From Argentina anserina (lineage: Eukaryota; Streptophyta; Magnoliopsida; Rosales; Rosaceae), in contig NC_065874.1 of NCBI RefSeq assembly GCF_933775445.1, forward strand, positions 9,257,001 through 9,321,000: a DNA stretch of 64,000 nt. Reading direction: 5' to 3'. The notes beneath the pieces were generated by a model that was not told where the DNA came from, did not search any database, and saw only the letters and a program-made list of their open reading frames with translations. The position numbers were made by a program, and so were the translations under genes. Positions 1-11,998 of the stretch are shown piece by piece; position 1 is the first letter of the stretch; each line of letters opens with the position of its first letter.

Positions 1-1360
1 GTGGACCCAATATCCGGTTCTGTTGTTGAATTGATTGCATAACTTATTAGTACTACAACGGTGATGGAAACCAATACTTAGATGATGCCACTGAGGCGTT
101 GTGTGGGACTGTATGTCATGCATTTGAGGCATGTATGAACCAGGGGTAAAGTATATCTCAGTTGTGGTCATGTTGGATTTTGCACTGTAAAGTTCACCTA
201 ATTTTCATGTTCCACCATTAGGGGATAAATATCTGCTTTGTCTGAACCGAAAATTGTGGCATACCACACATGGAAGCATGAAGCTGTAATTAATTTTCGA
301 CGGTAAGTTTCGGTGAGCGTGGTAGGATGCGTGATGCGTCACTCCTGTGGTGGCAGTATAGATTCTCTACTGCCTTGTGCGTATATTAGTCGATTCTCTG
401 GTGAACTGTTTGAGAATAATTCTTAATTCAAGGTGGTGTTCTGTGGTGGTTGTGAATTCAATGAGTTAAGATTTCTTTATCGTGTTGCCGATACAAATAT
501 GGTACTTAGGTGGGTATCATGCACGACAACTTTTGATGGTTTTAATAAGATAATTATGAAAGCAGATTGTTTTGTGGATTGGAAGGAATGGTAGGTTCAT
601 GGTTCTTGCGAAGTATTGAGGCGAAGTCTTAAAGGAACTGTTGTGGATAAAGCGCTATTTCATTGAAAACCAAGGAGTGTGAGGTGAGAAGTATGCATCT
701 GTTAATCAATGATTGACTCATGTAGATGTCGAGAGTTTTTGACCATGCTTAGTGGTGGGGGGCTAGTTCATGACATTGGTATTGTCTGATTTTTGCAAGG
801 GAGTGGTGAATTAGACAAAAGGGTATGTTGATGTCTCCATGCCGGAAACATCATTATATTTTGGATGGCTCACAGGTGGCTATTAAGGTTAGAACACGTG
901 ACAAATTGTATGTTGGGAGAAGTTTGAGGTAATGGGGATATGTTGAGAGCTTATACGCTGAATAATAAAGGTAGCTGAGAAGATCATTTGATGATCGATT
1001 GAGTTGCATACAACGACAGTTACTATTTTAGTATCGGCATGGTACCTTATGAGGTTGTCTTTGGAAATTCTCGAGAAGATGGAAGAATTAGCATATCTAC
1101 TAGCCTTGTCTACAAGCATTTCGGGCGTTCACAACGCCTTCCACATTTCCTTGTTGTGAAAGTAGGTACCAAATGAGCCGCATGTGATCGATCATAGCAC
1201 TATTGAAGTGAAGGAAGTAGAGCAAGTCAAGTGTTGTGGAGCCATCATGATGAATATGATGAAACTTGGGAATTAGAGTCGGATATGAAGACGAGATATC
1301 CACAGTTGTTTGTTGAGTGAAATTGAATTTCGGGACGAAATTCCTTTAAGGGAGGTAGAA
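1..1360 (+). pseudogene. Decayed 3' end of Ty3/gypsy (chromovirus-type) pol
   Basis: The stretch just upstream of the LTR reads, in pieces and in different frames, like the end of a plant gypsy integrase. Around 1030-1075 a frame gives SIGMVPYEVVFGNSRE, matching the usual GMxPYE(A)xYGR motif. Around 1228-1310 another frame gives VLWSHHDEYDETWE followed by ESDMKTRYPQLF, the typical chromodomain-side C-terminus. The polypurine tract aagggaggtagaa ends at 1360, directly before the LTR. Frames change and stops are frequent, so this copy cannot encode protein. Nothing recognisable was found in 1-1000, where gag, RT and RNase H-like motifs were looked for without success. The rest of the element lies upstream of the window. 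Confidence 0.7.
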
Positions 1361-2654
1361 TGTAATAACCCGATTATTCGGAGTCAATATTGGTTTGTCT
1401 TAAGTTCATAAATTCGTGAAATTTATTTAAACGAATTTTGTACGCTTCGCGAAGTGGCATATCGAGAACGGAAACGTTATCGTAACGTTTATTTAGAAAA
1501 ACGTTACGTTTCCGTGACGTGAATATCGACTTTTATTCCGTCGCTCGATTGCGAAAACTTCCATCACGGAAGTTGTAGAGCTCGTCGATACGAGTTCGTG
1601 AGCATGTGACGCGTTCTAATCGGACGTCGGACGGGAAAGTTATTAACGTCGGAAGTTAGTTTCCGATTTTGGGAACGAGTATATAAAGAACTTTTTCTGT
1701 TAGGGTTTCCATTTGTGGAAATCCCTCTCTTCTCTCTCCCCGAAACCCTCACTCCCTCCTTCAGAAACTTCCCTCCACGATCGGACGAGCTCCGGCTCTG
1801 TGCTTCTCACCGCCGGTCGCCACTCCATCACAAGCTCGACTGCATCCTCTCCGGGGCAAGACGCGCCTCCCTTCATCACCGTGGATCGACATCGAGCTCC
1901 TCCGTTCTCTGCTACACACCGCCGTTGTTCACGCCCTCCTTTGACGAAGCTAGGGTGCAACGCAGGTGTACCTTCATCAACCCTCAAGCCCTGCACCATC
2001 TACGAACGAAGGGGGGGATGCGGCGACACACCTCCGCAAGGAATCGACACGATCGGCGACGAATTCGACTGTTCAGGCTTCGTTTGAGGTGAGGGATTAG
2101 AATAGCTTGATTGTTGCGATGTTTGTGTGAATTTTTTTGATGATTTGGAGTGGAGATGTTGGAGATCGGAGGTGGAATGAAGGAGAGGGGTTACCGCCGC
2201 TCTAGGCGGCGCGTGGGAGTGCATGGAGGGAGTAGGTGGCGGTGTGAGGCCGTAGGGAGGAGAGGGGAAGAAAGGAGGATGGTTTTGGGGTGGCGGTGTT
2301 TACAGAAATACGTAAACAGTATGTACTCGTACAAAGATACGTATTGGACGTGTATTTGTACACTAATACATGAATAGTAAATACGTGAATAGTGAACAGT
2401 GAATAGTACTCAATGAGCGGTAAATTCGTAAAACCGAAAATTGCTTAACAGTAACCGATTATTACTGTTTCGGCATTTAAAGGTTTACGAAACGTTTCTA
2501 AATTCTTTTTTTATCTTTTCAAGGTGATCGATAAAATCAAGGAAAGGAATTATCTTCGAAAATTGTGGAATTACGCTCGAGTCGATAAGGTGAGTAAAAT
2601 CTCACATATTTACAAATCTACCCTTGCGGTGATTCCAAGATTTTTGCAAGAGTT

Positions 2655-2970
2655 TTAAATATTGAAATACGACATGTATACAATATAGTGGATTACATAT
2701 ATATTGTATAAATGGTGATAAGTACATATATATATATAGTTTGCTATAATATATACTGTTATGAATTCATTTGAAATAGGTCATTTCGATGACGAGTATG
2801 TGATTTTAATATGGAGTTTGTTAAACGTTTTGTCTTCGGACGTGTTTATAAATTATGACATGTATATGATATAGTGGATTATATATATGTATTGTATAAA
2901 TGGTAAATAAATACATATATATATATAGTTTGCTATATAATATACTGTTATGATTTTATTGTGATGATGT
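2655..2970 (+). repeat. Tandem duplication inside the gypsy LTR
   Basis: Two adjacent diverged copies share the order gacatgtata, tatagtggatta, tattgtataaatggt, acatatatatatatagtttgcta, tatactgttatga and then a gatga-rich end. The first runs from about 2665 and the second from about 2855. The related LTR at the right end of the window has this segment once (about 63560-63650), so the duplication belongs to this copy or its subfamily. Confidence 0.75.
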
Positions 2971-3211
2971 CATTTTGATGACAAGATTTTATCGAGCATG
3001 TGATTTTGATTTGTACAATATGATGTGAGATTATTGTACGTGATTTTAACATGGAGATTGTTAAAATGTGATTTGTCTTCGGACTTGATTTTTAGTACAA
3101 TATGATGTGAGATTATTGTACGTGTTTGGCAAGTCGGAACCTAGCCTTTGGCCGGGCGAAAGTTACGATACAGTTAGAGCTCTAGTCTGTCTGCCGGAGT
3201 CCTGCATGTGA

Positions 3212-3370
3212 GGTAACGGGTGGTTACCTGCTCATGAGTACTCATATTTTTGGATATTGGGTAGCGGGTGGTTGCCCAATATCGGCGGTGTATTGCGAGA
3301 GGGGTAACAGATGTGTACCAGCGTTCTTGGTACCCGTATTATAAATGCATTTGGGTAACCAGAAGGGTTA
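3212..3370 (+). repeat. Cluster of three hairpins in the gypsy LTR
   Basis: GGTAAC-gggtg-GTTACC lies at 3212-3228. GATATTGGG pairs with CCCAATATC around a gtagcgggtggttg centre at 3253-3283. GTAACC-agaag-GGTTAC lies at about 3355-3371. The first has a counterpart in the second LTR near 63938-63957, and the left arm of the second is visible at 63982-63995 before the window ends. Confidence 0.7.
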
Positions 3371-3920
3371 CTTAATTTCTCATGAGCGTTTCATTCCATA
3401 TTTCTTTGGGACAACCAGATGGGCCGTCCATTGACTCATGAGTGCATTTATATTTGTTTGATTTCTGGATTTTTCGTATATATTGATATGCGAGTTATAT
3501 TTTCATTTTACTCATACGAGCTGTAAAGTTTACCGGGTTTGTGTTTACAATCCCGGTGCACCAATTCAATGGTGTAGGGGATACTTCCGCAAGTGTTGAT
3601 TAGTGGGGATTGAGAGACGACTCCGGAGACTCGAAGTTGTTCGTTACCCTGCTTGTGGTGAGATTATAGAGTGGATTTGTGAGTGAGAATTTGTGAGGAT
3701 TTCATTTGTGAGTTTGTGAGAGATTGTGAGGATTATTACATTTCCATTTTTATGTATGGATTATAAATTTGGGTTGTAATAATTGGTTTGTCTGAGTTGT
3801 ATTGAGAACTCAGTAATGATCCGCTGTGACATTTTAAATGATTTCGATTCATTGAGATTGATTGATGTTTAACGACTTTGAAATTTTGAGTTTTTAAGCT
3901 CGAAATTTGGGGTTGTTACA

Positions 3921-4220
3921 TTGGAATCCATTGTTGAGTTGTCCCACGCCTTGGTTCAAACAAGGAAATCCGAATTTTACCATATGCTTTACAGATTGAG
4001 TTGTCTAGTTTTGACTATTTTTGTGTCTACGGCAACCACTGAAAGGGAATTCTCAACTATGAATATCATTAAGAATAGACTTAGAAATAAGATGGAGGAT
4101 GAGTTTCCTGATGATTGTATGATGCTCCACATTGAGAATGAGTATGCTGATTCTATTGACAATGAGATGGTGATCCATGACTTTGAAAATTTATCAAACC
4201 GTAGAGTTAGATTTAACTAG
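3921..4220 (+). pseudogene. C-terminal fragment of hAT-family transposase
   Basis: A 99-residue open frame carries the hAT C-terminal dimerisation region. An ALVQTRKSEFYHMLYRL-type helix is followed by the signature VSTATTEREFSTMNIIKNRL, then an acidic tail with MLHIENEY. In intact hAT transposases (600-800 aa) this domain lies at the extreme C-terminus and mediates multimerisation. The BED zinc finger and the DDE catalytic core should lie upstream, but the reading frame is cut at 3920/3921 by the gypsy LTR. They may exist to the left of the retrotransposon, outside the window. The first codon here is simply the junction, not a real start. The stop at 4218-4220 looks like the natural end. Confidence 0.85.
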
Positions 4221-4736
4221 TCTATTCTTATATTGTATTTGATGTGTAAGGATCTCTTGAGTGTTTTATTTCCCACTTAATATAAGTCTCTGGCACCGCT
4301 GGAATTTTTATTATTATTATTTTTTTTTTTCATAGAAAACTCAAGCTCACTCGATCTCTAATTTCTGGATTCGCCACTGCTTAAGGTTAGAGATGAGATT
4401 GATGATACCAACTTTTTGGACTAGTTACATTACATGCGTGGAAAGTGAGAGTGTGATTGTAAAATTGGGAGTACAAATTTCACTATTCAATATGTTTCAG
4501 TGTCTTGAAGTGCAAGTAGAGTAGTCTTTCCTTATAAAAGTTTACAAACTGGGAGAATTGCCTCAACTTACTCAGAATTATAAGCTGCACTCGGTATTAT
4601 TTTTCATTCTCTATCTCTGATATTCGACCGAATCACCCAAAAAGATGTTTTATTTTACTTGCGATATACACACACATATGCATATGCATGTATAGTGTAT
4701 ATTCCAAATTGTTATTGATCATTTCGTTATTTGTCA
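4221..4736. other. Intergenic stretch, AT-rich, no gene seen
   Basis: This probably holds the hAT 3' UTR and flanking DNA. It has a (tta)n/poly-T run at about 4305-4330 and no conserved reading frame. The stretch ends with an acceptor-like tttgtcag in front of the ankyrin exon. Confidence 0.5.
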
Positions 4737-5104
4737 GGAATTGTGGGGAGTATGGTGTCCAGATATCCTTATATGATAAAAGAAATTGATGCAATCGGGT
4801 GGACACCCTTACACTACGCTGCATTTAAAGGGAACCTTAAAGCAGTTATACTGTTGATGAAATCAGACAAGTCTAGTACTTACATCTTGGAAAACATGGA
4901 ATGACGGCTCTTCATGTCGCATCATATAAAGGCCAAATCGAAATAATGAAAGAATTAATTCAATTTCACCCTGATACTTGTGAGTGCCTCAATGCCAAAA
5001 ACCAAACGATTCTTCATGTCGCAGTTTTTGGTGCACAAAGTGCGAAAATTCTTCACCTCACATGGTGGATATTCACCTCTGTGACGTGGCAAACCCACAA
5101 CTAG
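4737..5104 (+). pseudogene. Ankyrin-repeat gene fragment, frameshifted
   Basis: After an intron-like end (tttgtcag) the sequence encodes two or more ankyrin repeats: GWTPLHYAAFKGNLKAVILL, then MTALHVASYKGQIEIMKELI, then NQTILHVAVF. These resemble plant ankyrin/PGG-domain membrane proteins of the ACD6/ITN1 type. A single-base frame change near 4885 separates the first repeat (stop at about 4903) from the second, which reads KHGMTALHVAS in the other frame. After AQSAK at about 5045 the ankyrin match stops, and the transmembrane PGG part is absent. The fragment is interpreted as a broken exon; membership of the ACD6-like group is inference from repeat style only. Confidence 0.75.
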
Positions 5105-5229
5105 GTATTTGAGTTAAGGATAAGTTTGAACTAACGCTGAAAATTCCCGTTAACGTCTAAATTTGAATTAGTGCGACCAAAAAATGAGATAGAGGTGAGT
5201 GAGGAAACCCAGGAGAGAAAATCAAATTT
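5105..5229. other. Junction between ankyrin fragment and copia relic
   Basis: No gene or LTR is recognisable here. The copia gag match begins about 100 bp downstream, so the 5' LTR of that relic is missing or unrecognisable. Confidence 0.4.
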
Positions 5230-7640
5230 GTTCAACTATTCAACATAGAGAATGATGTCCACAAATGTGAGCAGGGAGCAAGTACGGTCATAACATATTT
5301 CACCAATCTCAATGGCTTGTGGGATCAGAAAGATGTGATATGTGGCCTCCCTCCTTGCACATGTGAAACTGCCAAAGAATTCAAGACCTACATGGAAACA
5401 CAGAAGACAATGAAGTTTCTAATGGGATTAAATGAGGAGTATGCATCACTCCATAGCAATATCATAAGCATTGACCCTCTCCCTTTGAACAAGGTCTATG
5501 CAGCAACCTTGCGCCATGAGAAGCAAGCAGCGGCCTCTAAAGGAAAAGTTGTTGTCACAACAGAGGCATCTGCATTTGCAGTCAAGAAATTTGGAAAGTC
5601 CATTACAGAGAAGAAACTCAGATGTGAAACGTGCAATATGACCAATCATAGCACAAAGAATTGTAGGGCACACCTCAAGTGCAACTATTGTGATTGTACG
5701 GGACATACCTACAATTATTGTCGTAAGAGGAATAGTGATTTAGAGAGAGCAGAAGAGGCTGCCAAGATAAACCATGCAGCTTTTTCCATGGATAATGATG
5801 AGGACGTGAGTGATTTTCCTTTGACAAGGAAGGAATGTAAGCAAATGGTTGGAATGATGAACAAGATCAAGTCTGTTGCAAACAAGTACACTGAGGGACC
5901 TCAAATGCTTGAGATGCTGCACTGAAATCAGTCCTCCGCCAATCTAGTTGGTAAAGCTCCTAATTATCATGAATTCTCAAGTAAAGCACTTGCTATTTCA
6001 AAGGGTAACACCAGTGCTATATGGATTTTGGATAGTGGTGCTAGTGATCATATTTTTTGTGATCCGAGTTTCCTCATTTCACTTAAACTTGCACATCATC
6101 GCTTAGTGAAGTTGCCAGATGGAAATTTGAGCAATGTCACTCATATTGGGACAGTAGCTTTTTCTCATAACCTAGTCCTTCACAATGTTCTCTGTGTCCC
6201 ATTGTTTTACTTGAACTTGATCTCGATTAGCAAACTTGTATTTGATTCATTTCATGTCACTATCTTTCTCAAACAAGTTTGTTTCATACAGGACCTTCGA
6301 TCGGGGAAGGTAATTGGGACGGGAACTGAACGTGAAGGACTCTACTGCCTCGATTTGCCAAGGAAAGGAACATGCAATATGGTCAGCACCAAAACACCAA
6401 ACCTATGGCATCAAAGGCTCGGTCATCCATCTAGTAAAGTTTTAGCTATGTTTCCCTTTCTGCAAAATAAAGCTTGCAATACAAGCAATTGTTCAATTTG
6501 CCCTCTAGCCAAACTCACTAGGACACCATTTCCTTTAAGCACTTCTTCCAGTTTCATGTTTTGAATTGATTCATGTCGACATATGGGGTGGCTATCATGT
6601 CTCATCTATTTCTAGAGCACAATATTTCTTAACCATTGTTGATGATTATTCACGAGGTACTTGGGCTTATCTCATGCAACATAAATCTGAGGCACGAACC
6701 CTACTTGTCCACTTCATCAGTCTAGTTGAAAATTAATTTTCCAAGAGAGTGAAAATTGTTAGAAGTGACAATGGTCCAGAGTTCAAGCACACACAATACT
6801 ATTCCTCCAAGGGTATTGAACATCAAACAAGTTGCATCAACACACCACAACAAAATGGTGTTGTTGAACGCAAACATCGACATTTACTCAACATAGCTAG
6901 AGCCTTTCTTTTCCAAGCCCATTTGCCTAAACACTTTTGGGGGGATACTATCCTTACAACTGCATACTTAATAAACCGAACACCAACACCACTACTCCAA
7001 GGGAAAACACCTTTCAAAATCTAGTTTCAAAAGTCACCAAATTACACACACCTTCGGGTTTTCGGTTCTCGCTGTTTTGTTTCCACACATCCACTCCGAC
7101 CTAGCAAGTTTGATCCTAGATCCATTGAGTGTATCTTCCTTGGCTATCCTCATGGTCAAAAGAGTTACAAGGTTTACATATTGAAGGAAGAGAAAGTATT
7201 ATTTTCACGAGATGTTGTCTTCTTTGAGGATGAATTTTCTTATCAAACCGGTACAAGTCCGGTCATCATTCCTACAAATCCTCCACCATCTACCAGTGAC
7301 ATTCCTTCTACTACAACACAATCACCTCACATTGAAGAGGATTCCAACTATAACTCCACACCCTCCGCTGATCTCACTCACACATTACCTAGTGAACGTA
7401 CATCTCCTCCTTCCTCACAACCCGAGACACAGACCATTCCACCATCACAAACGTCACCACCACCAGAAATTGTGTCATCTCCCTCACTTCCACCACTCCC
7501 TGTCCGTCGATCATCTCGACCAACACAGCTTCCGACTAAATTGCAGGACTTTCATATCGAGGCAGCCCTTCCTTCTCGAACCGTTCATCATCTTCAACGA
7601 GCGAGGTCGCTCCTTCAGGTACTGCTGGAAAATCAGGAAA
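5230..7640 (+). pseudogene. Truncated Ty1/copia gag-protease-integrase relic
   Basis: Segments occur in copia order. Gag (5317-5925) ends in a zinc-knuckle-like region (CETCNMTNHSTKNC, CNYCDCTGHTYNYC). The protease has the intact WILDSGASDHI motif (about 6024-6056). The GAG-pre-integrase has LWHQRLGHPSSK and CSICPLAK. The integrase core has [14 protein letters not shown] and [15 protein letters not shown] Pro/Ser/Thr-rich linker then reaches RRSSRPTQLPTKLQDF at about 7555. Frames shift near 6560, and stops occur at 5923, about 6735 and about 7022. The reverse transcriptase and RNase H are absent: homology ends near 7620 and no LTR follows. It belongs to a different copia lineage from the three elements further right, because its protease is DSGAS and its integrase has the usual [10 protein letters not shown]. 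Confidence 0.85.
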
Positions 7641-8489
7641 GTACCTGCAGGAAAATTGTCCGACTCCAGAGGTCTCTTTTCTGTGAAAGTAAATTGTTGC
7701 TGCCAGTATTCAACTTTCATGTTCTACTGCGTGACTGAAAGTAGGTTCACATTCAAAGCTGAATCGTATTGTGCCTCTGATTGTCATGCCAATTTTAAAT
7801 TTAATTTGTTTTATTTTAAGCTTTGGTTTGTTTTATCTTCAACTCGGTCGATTAAAACTAAGAAGCTCAATTCGAGATTAATTTTTCCCGACAAAGAAGT
7901 TCAGTTCCAGTTATAACCCAATCTCTGCAATTCATTTTGATGTAAGCTGTCCAAAATTAATATAATCATAACAAAGGGCGCGGCGCCTAAAGAGGTGCTC
8001 GTCTTTATATTCATTTACCTGAGATCGTAAATGTTCATAGATGTATTGGCTGCTAAAAATTGTTCCAGCATTTGTTTGTGGATCTTATAGAACAAGCAAG
8101 GATTTAAAAGAGTATTCTTGAAGCTTGTTTTCGATCTGTATAACTCTGAAAACTTGGCCCATAGTTTCATCTTATATTAAATTCTTGATCATAGACTTGC
8201 TCGGTCGATCAATGACTCAGTGCAGTATATATGCTTTACGTTTGCTCTAGAATTCCCATAGTTCCAGTGTTACATCCCTAATCTGCAAATATATATTATT
8301 ATTCGTAAGCAATAATCATACTCGCTGATATCCAAGTTCAACAATCAGTAACAGTATAAAATGCCAAGACTGACATACCCAATCCTGATTGAGATCACCG
8401 CATTCCATATTCTTTCTAATGTGCTGATTCTTTGTATAGAAGGTTCAACCACTCGTCCTCCTCCTGCTACTTTCTTGATTGAATGTGCG
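7641..8489. other. Intergenic stretch downstream of the ERO1 relic
   Basis: AT-rich sequence without a supported gene. The open frame at 7212-7916 is an out-of-frame reading of the copia linker plus flanking DNA. A small GC-rich palindromic spot (ggcgcggcgcc, about 7977-7987) stands out but is unexplained. Confidence 0.4.
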
Positions 8490-11400
8490 CTTTGACCAGT
8501 AAACTTGACAGATTCCGAGAGTCAATTTAGCAGGTTAACCAGAGCAATCACTTCATTTCGTTGTAGCTGCAACTGCATATGCAAAGAAAAATGACATAAA
8601 TGAAAGATAAATAGACTATTCAAGTTCACCTACACTAGGTAACTCAAACTAATCAAAGTCCACAAGTTCAGCTGAAAAGCTATAGGAAAGTTAATGAACA
8701 TTGAGGTTTTAGAACAACCAATCGTGTCCAGTTTTTAGAAAAATAAGAAAACCTATTCGGGTGATGAGTTATCTAAGAGAGCTGCAAGAACTCACAGGGT
8801 GATCTTGCTGGTTTTTACCATCAACAGAGAAGAGGATCTTCAGTGCGGTACCAAGACCAAGAACTTGAAGCTTCCCCCATAGCCGGCACTTCTCACATCC
8901 CACACGATTCATTAGTGCACTGAAATATGAGGATGAAATCCTTAGTATATAATTTGGAATGACAAGAAGATGGTCAATGTTTGAATTCAATACAAGATTA
9001 ATTAAATGTAATTTCTTGGAGACAAACCTAATGTTTCTGAATTGCTTTTGAATTTGTTACTTCAATTCTGGTCCGCTTTGACCTTTCCAGAGCTTTGCTT
9101 CATCAAACGGTAGGGGACATGCAGCTTGAAGTTTAGGACTGCAAAGTAGCTGCCTCATCAAAGACTGTTTTCAGGTCTTCCTCAAGATTACCAGTATCAT
9201 ACTCAGCCTGCTCTAAGTACTCTGCAGCCTGAAAGATGTTATGATTAGTACAATGTGGGACTTCAAAAAATTGATTATGCACTAACAGAACAGATAAGGA
9301 AGCAGAATATGCCTACTTTTGTCACGGCCTGGAGAACAAAGAGGAATGAAAATTACAGATTCTGAACACGATCTGGATACTTTAAAACACGATCATGCAT
9401 CAAGTCCGGGTTTAGACCCCACTGAAAATTATGTGCAAAGGTCATATACAGCTCAACTTGACTGAAGACAAAGGCAATTGTTTTAGTTGTTATCACTTTA
9501 CTCGGGTGGTTAAGTACTCAAGACATGTTTTACTAATGATAGAAAGATGAATTATGGATAATCAATTTGGAAGCTATATATGCATATAGAAGAACGAAAA
9601 ATGCATACTTTATGGATAACATATCGTTAAAAGCTGAAAAATCGATAGTTATGCTGATAACCCCCATTCAAAGAGTGAGATGAAATTGGACAGGGAAAAG
9701 AATAATAGTTGCATCACTCATATGATATGAGGCAGAGGAGAACCAGATTGGTAATTTTGTCTAGAAGATAATCAGCAGCTATGTGGATTGAAATTGAGGA
9801 GTGAAGATCAGATGTTAATTGTATAATACTTTTTGCTCCTGGCAAATGTCCTGAGATGAATCTGCAGAAGAGCAAAAGAAACAAAACTGATACAGTTTTC
9901 CAACAGGTACATATTGGAAATACAATGTGCAACAAATATTCAACATTTTAATGATAGAATACAGCAAGCAGACTGATCAGTTGAATTGTCCACAAAGATC
10001 TTCAACTCACATGTTGCGCAATTTTCAGAATAAACAGCTTCCCATATCCTTCTAGCAGATGAACCACTATATCCAGTGTAACATTTGGGGCTCAGTAGAA
10101 GGTTCACATATGTCATCTCATCTGCATATCAGAAATTAACAGTCACCTAACAACAGGATTAAAGAAAAACTATTTTACTATAACAAGAAAGAACCTCTGT
10201 ATTGCCATTGATAGAAATAAACAAAGAACAACGAGTGCGCGGCAGTGTTTACATTCAGGATTACATTATATATACCCCATAAACCATAAACTGCATTCAA
10301 TAAATGGTCAGATTCATACAATTGAGTTCTACAGAAAAAAAAAAATGCAAGCCTGTCTTCATTAATTTCTGATATATCTTATGTTTTGGAATGCATTCCC
10401 ACTAAATCATAAATAATGAATCTCGCGTCTAAAATAGCAATGCGTAATTCGGCTTCAATCAAACAAGATCTCTATTAATTAACTACTACACTACAGTTAA
10501 TACAACACTCCAAAATAACCATAGATTCATATCAAGTGAAATACCATTATCAGTATCGTCATCACGTGTCCAAGGGTTATCTGTCTCAATCCAGCCTCTA
10601 AAAGCTCTACTGTCTAGCGTGCGGTCAACTGACCCCTGCAGATTTTCCTCTGGGCAAACCAAACTGTTGGAACGAAGACCACGATGCAAGGGTCTCATAA
10701 AAGGTTCGGGGAACTCATTTTCCGGGCATTCACAGATGCTGCAGTCACACAAGAGGCACATACCATCTTCAGTCCAAAAGGTCTGTCACACCACCGCTTT
10801 GCCTATCAAATTAACCAAGTAATCAAACGCCACAAAGTAAACACGAAAGTAGTAACAACATTACCCCTTTTTTTTTAAAGGAAAACATTACTCAATCAGT
10901 ACTATGATAATAGGAAGCACAATGCCAATAGTAAGTTCAAATATTCCTATATCAATTCTGAATCTCATTTTGTTTCCGAGTGCTAGTAAATATATGATAA
11001 TACCAGAGCTACATGTAAAGATCTGGGTTGAGTTAGGCAAATGACAAGAAGTGTAGAATTTGTCTTCCTTTTTTTCTTTTACACTTAGGAGTGTAGAAAG
11101 TTTGGTTCTTGTCTATTTCGAATACACAAGCCTACACCTTTAATGCACGACAATGAAGGTACGTACCACTTCACACTAAGATGTCAAGATTAGAATGGAT
11201 CCATTTACTACTAACGGCTGCTGTGCCCTCTCAAACAAGTGCATTCCATTCAATGATTCAAACCAGTGCAGAAAGGTCATGAACTCATGATCTTCTGATT
11301 CATATTAATGGCTAAAAGCATATTGAAAGACAATTTAAATATTAGTCTTAAATATTTGACCTTTTTTAGTCTTAAACCTTAGAGCTGGGTAATAGAGCTC

Positions 11401-11882
11401 ATTATGTGCCCCTCGGTTTCTCTTGTTATACACATAAGAAGAAACTATCTCTTCACCCAATGAATTGGATTGCTAAATCTTTAATGTAAATCAAACCCAA
11501 AAACCAAATAGAACAAAAACATCAAGAGACCTCAAGCAGCGAACCTTAAAATATCGAAAGAACGGAGTCTTGACAAGCTCTTGAAGCAGAGGCAACACTT
11601 CTGCATTAATACTATCCACCGTATCATAATCACAACAGCAGTCCTCCACAATGCCACTGTACTTCTTTGATTCCCACACACACAAACAAATCAAAAACCA
11701 AAAACAGAAACCGTGAAAATGAACCCAATTACATGCACATCCACACAGCCAAATCATACCTGATGACATCGGCAGGAACTGGGATTCTTGAAAAACAGAG
11801 AATGATTGAGAGCTATGGCTAATAACACAACCACAAACGCACCCAGTAGAACCCATCTCTTCACATTCCTTTCCTTCACCAT
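8490..11882 (-). pseudogene. ERO1: ERO1-like ER oxidoreductin gene, multiply disrupted but intron-containing
   Basis: Nine exon-like blocks can be placed with GT-AG borders: 11882-11760, 11664-11545, 10802-10545, 10121-10011, 9861-9744, 9421-9317, 9228-9028, 8919-8796 and 8572-about 8490. They encode, in order, a signal-anchor N-terminus (VLLGAFVVVLLAIAL), VEDCCCDYDTVD, KTPFFRYFK, a degraded CDCPFW region, GMCLLCDCSICECPENEFPE, RAFRGWIETDNPW, HSSISIHIAADYLLD, RVLKYPDRVQNL, AEYLEQAEYDTGNLEEDL and [21 protein letters not shown]. These are hallmarks of ERO1, the FAD thiol oxidase that reoxidises PDI in the ER. Lesions include a one-base loss in CPFW (about 10780), a frameshift in exon 5, TAA after VQNL in exon 6, a frameshift plus TAA in exon 7 and TGA after NLLN in exon 9. 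The first Cys of the CxxCxxC active centre is Arg. Retained introns mean it is not a processed copy. Confidence 0.9.
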
Positions 11883-11903
11883 CTCCAATTCCACCAAATC
11901 CTC

Positions 11904-11998
11904 CTAAAATCAAGCATCAAACATATCAATGTCTGTTTGGTTTTCATTTGGAAAAGTCCAATCAATTCAATAGCTTCAAAGTTAGAAACACAGCTTAC
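11904..11998 (-). other. Putative 5' UTR intron of the ERO1-like gene
   Basis: On the minus strand a donor gcgc|gtaagc (11998) and an acceptor tgattttag (11904) bracket 95 bp lying 22 bp upstream of the ERO1 start codon. An in-frame TAG overlaps the acceptor, which supports the ATG at 11882 as the start. There is no transcript evidence. Confidence 0.4.

Larger units (their letters stand above)
1361..3920 (+). mobile_element. 3' LTR of Ty3/gypsy element (2560 bp)
   Basis: The LTR begins TGTAATAACCC after a polypurine tract and ends GGGTTGTTACA, which are inverted-repeat termini with TG...CA ends. It interrupts a hAT transposase reading frame at 3921. If the target duplication is 5 bp it should be TTGGA (3921-3925), but its partner lies outside the window. 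The LTR holds a leader-like GC-rich part (1740-2300), an internal tandem duplication (about 2660-2960), a second short duplication (about 3015-3125) and a chain of hairpins (3212-3370). Short ORFs in 1715-2377 are low-complexity readings of LTR sequence, not genes. Confidence 0.85.

Noticed and set aside
1715..2377. ORFs of 75-125 codons after the gypsy LTR start
   Set aside because: They lie within LTR sequence, use several frames at once and have no motif; the related LTR at 62139 does not preserve them.
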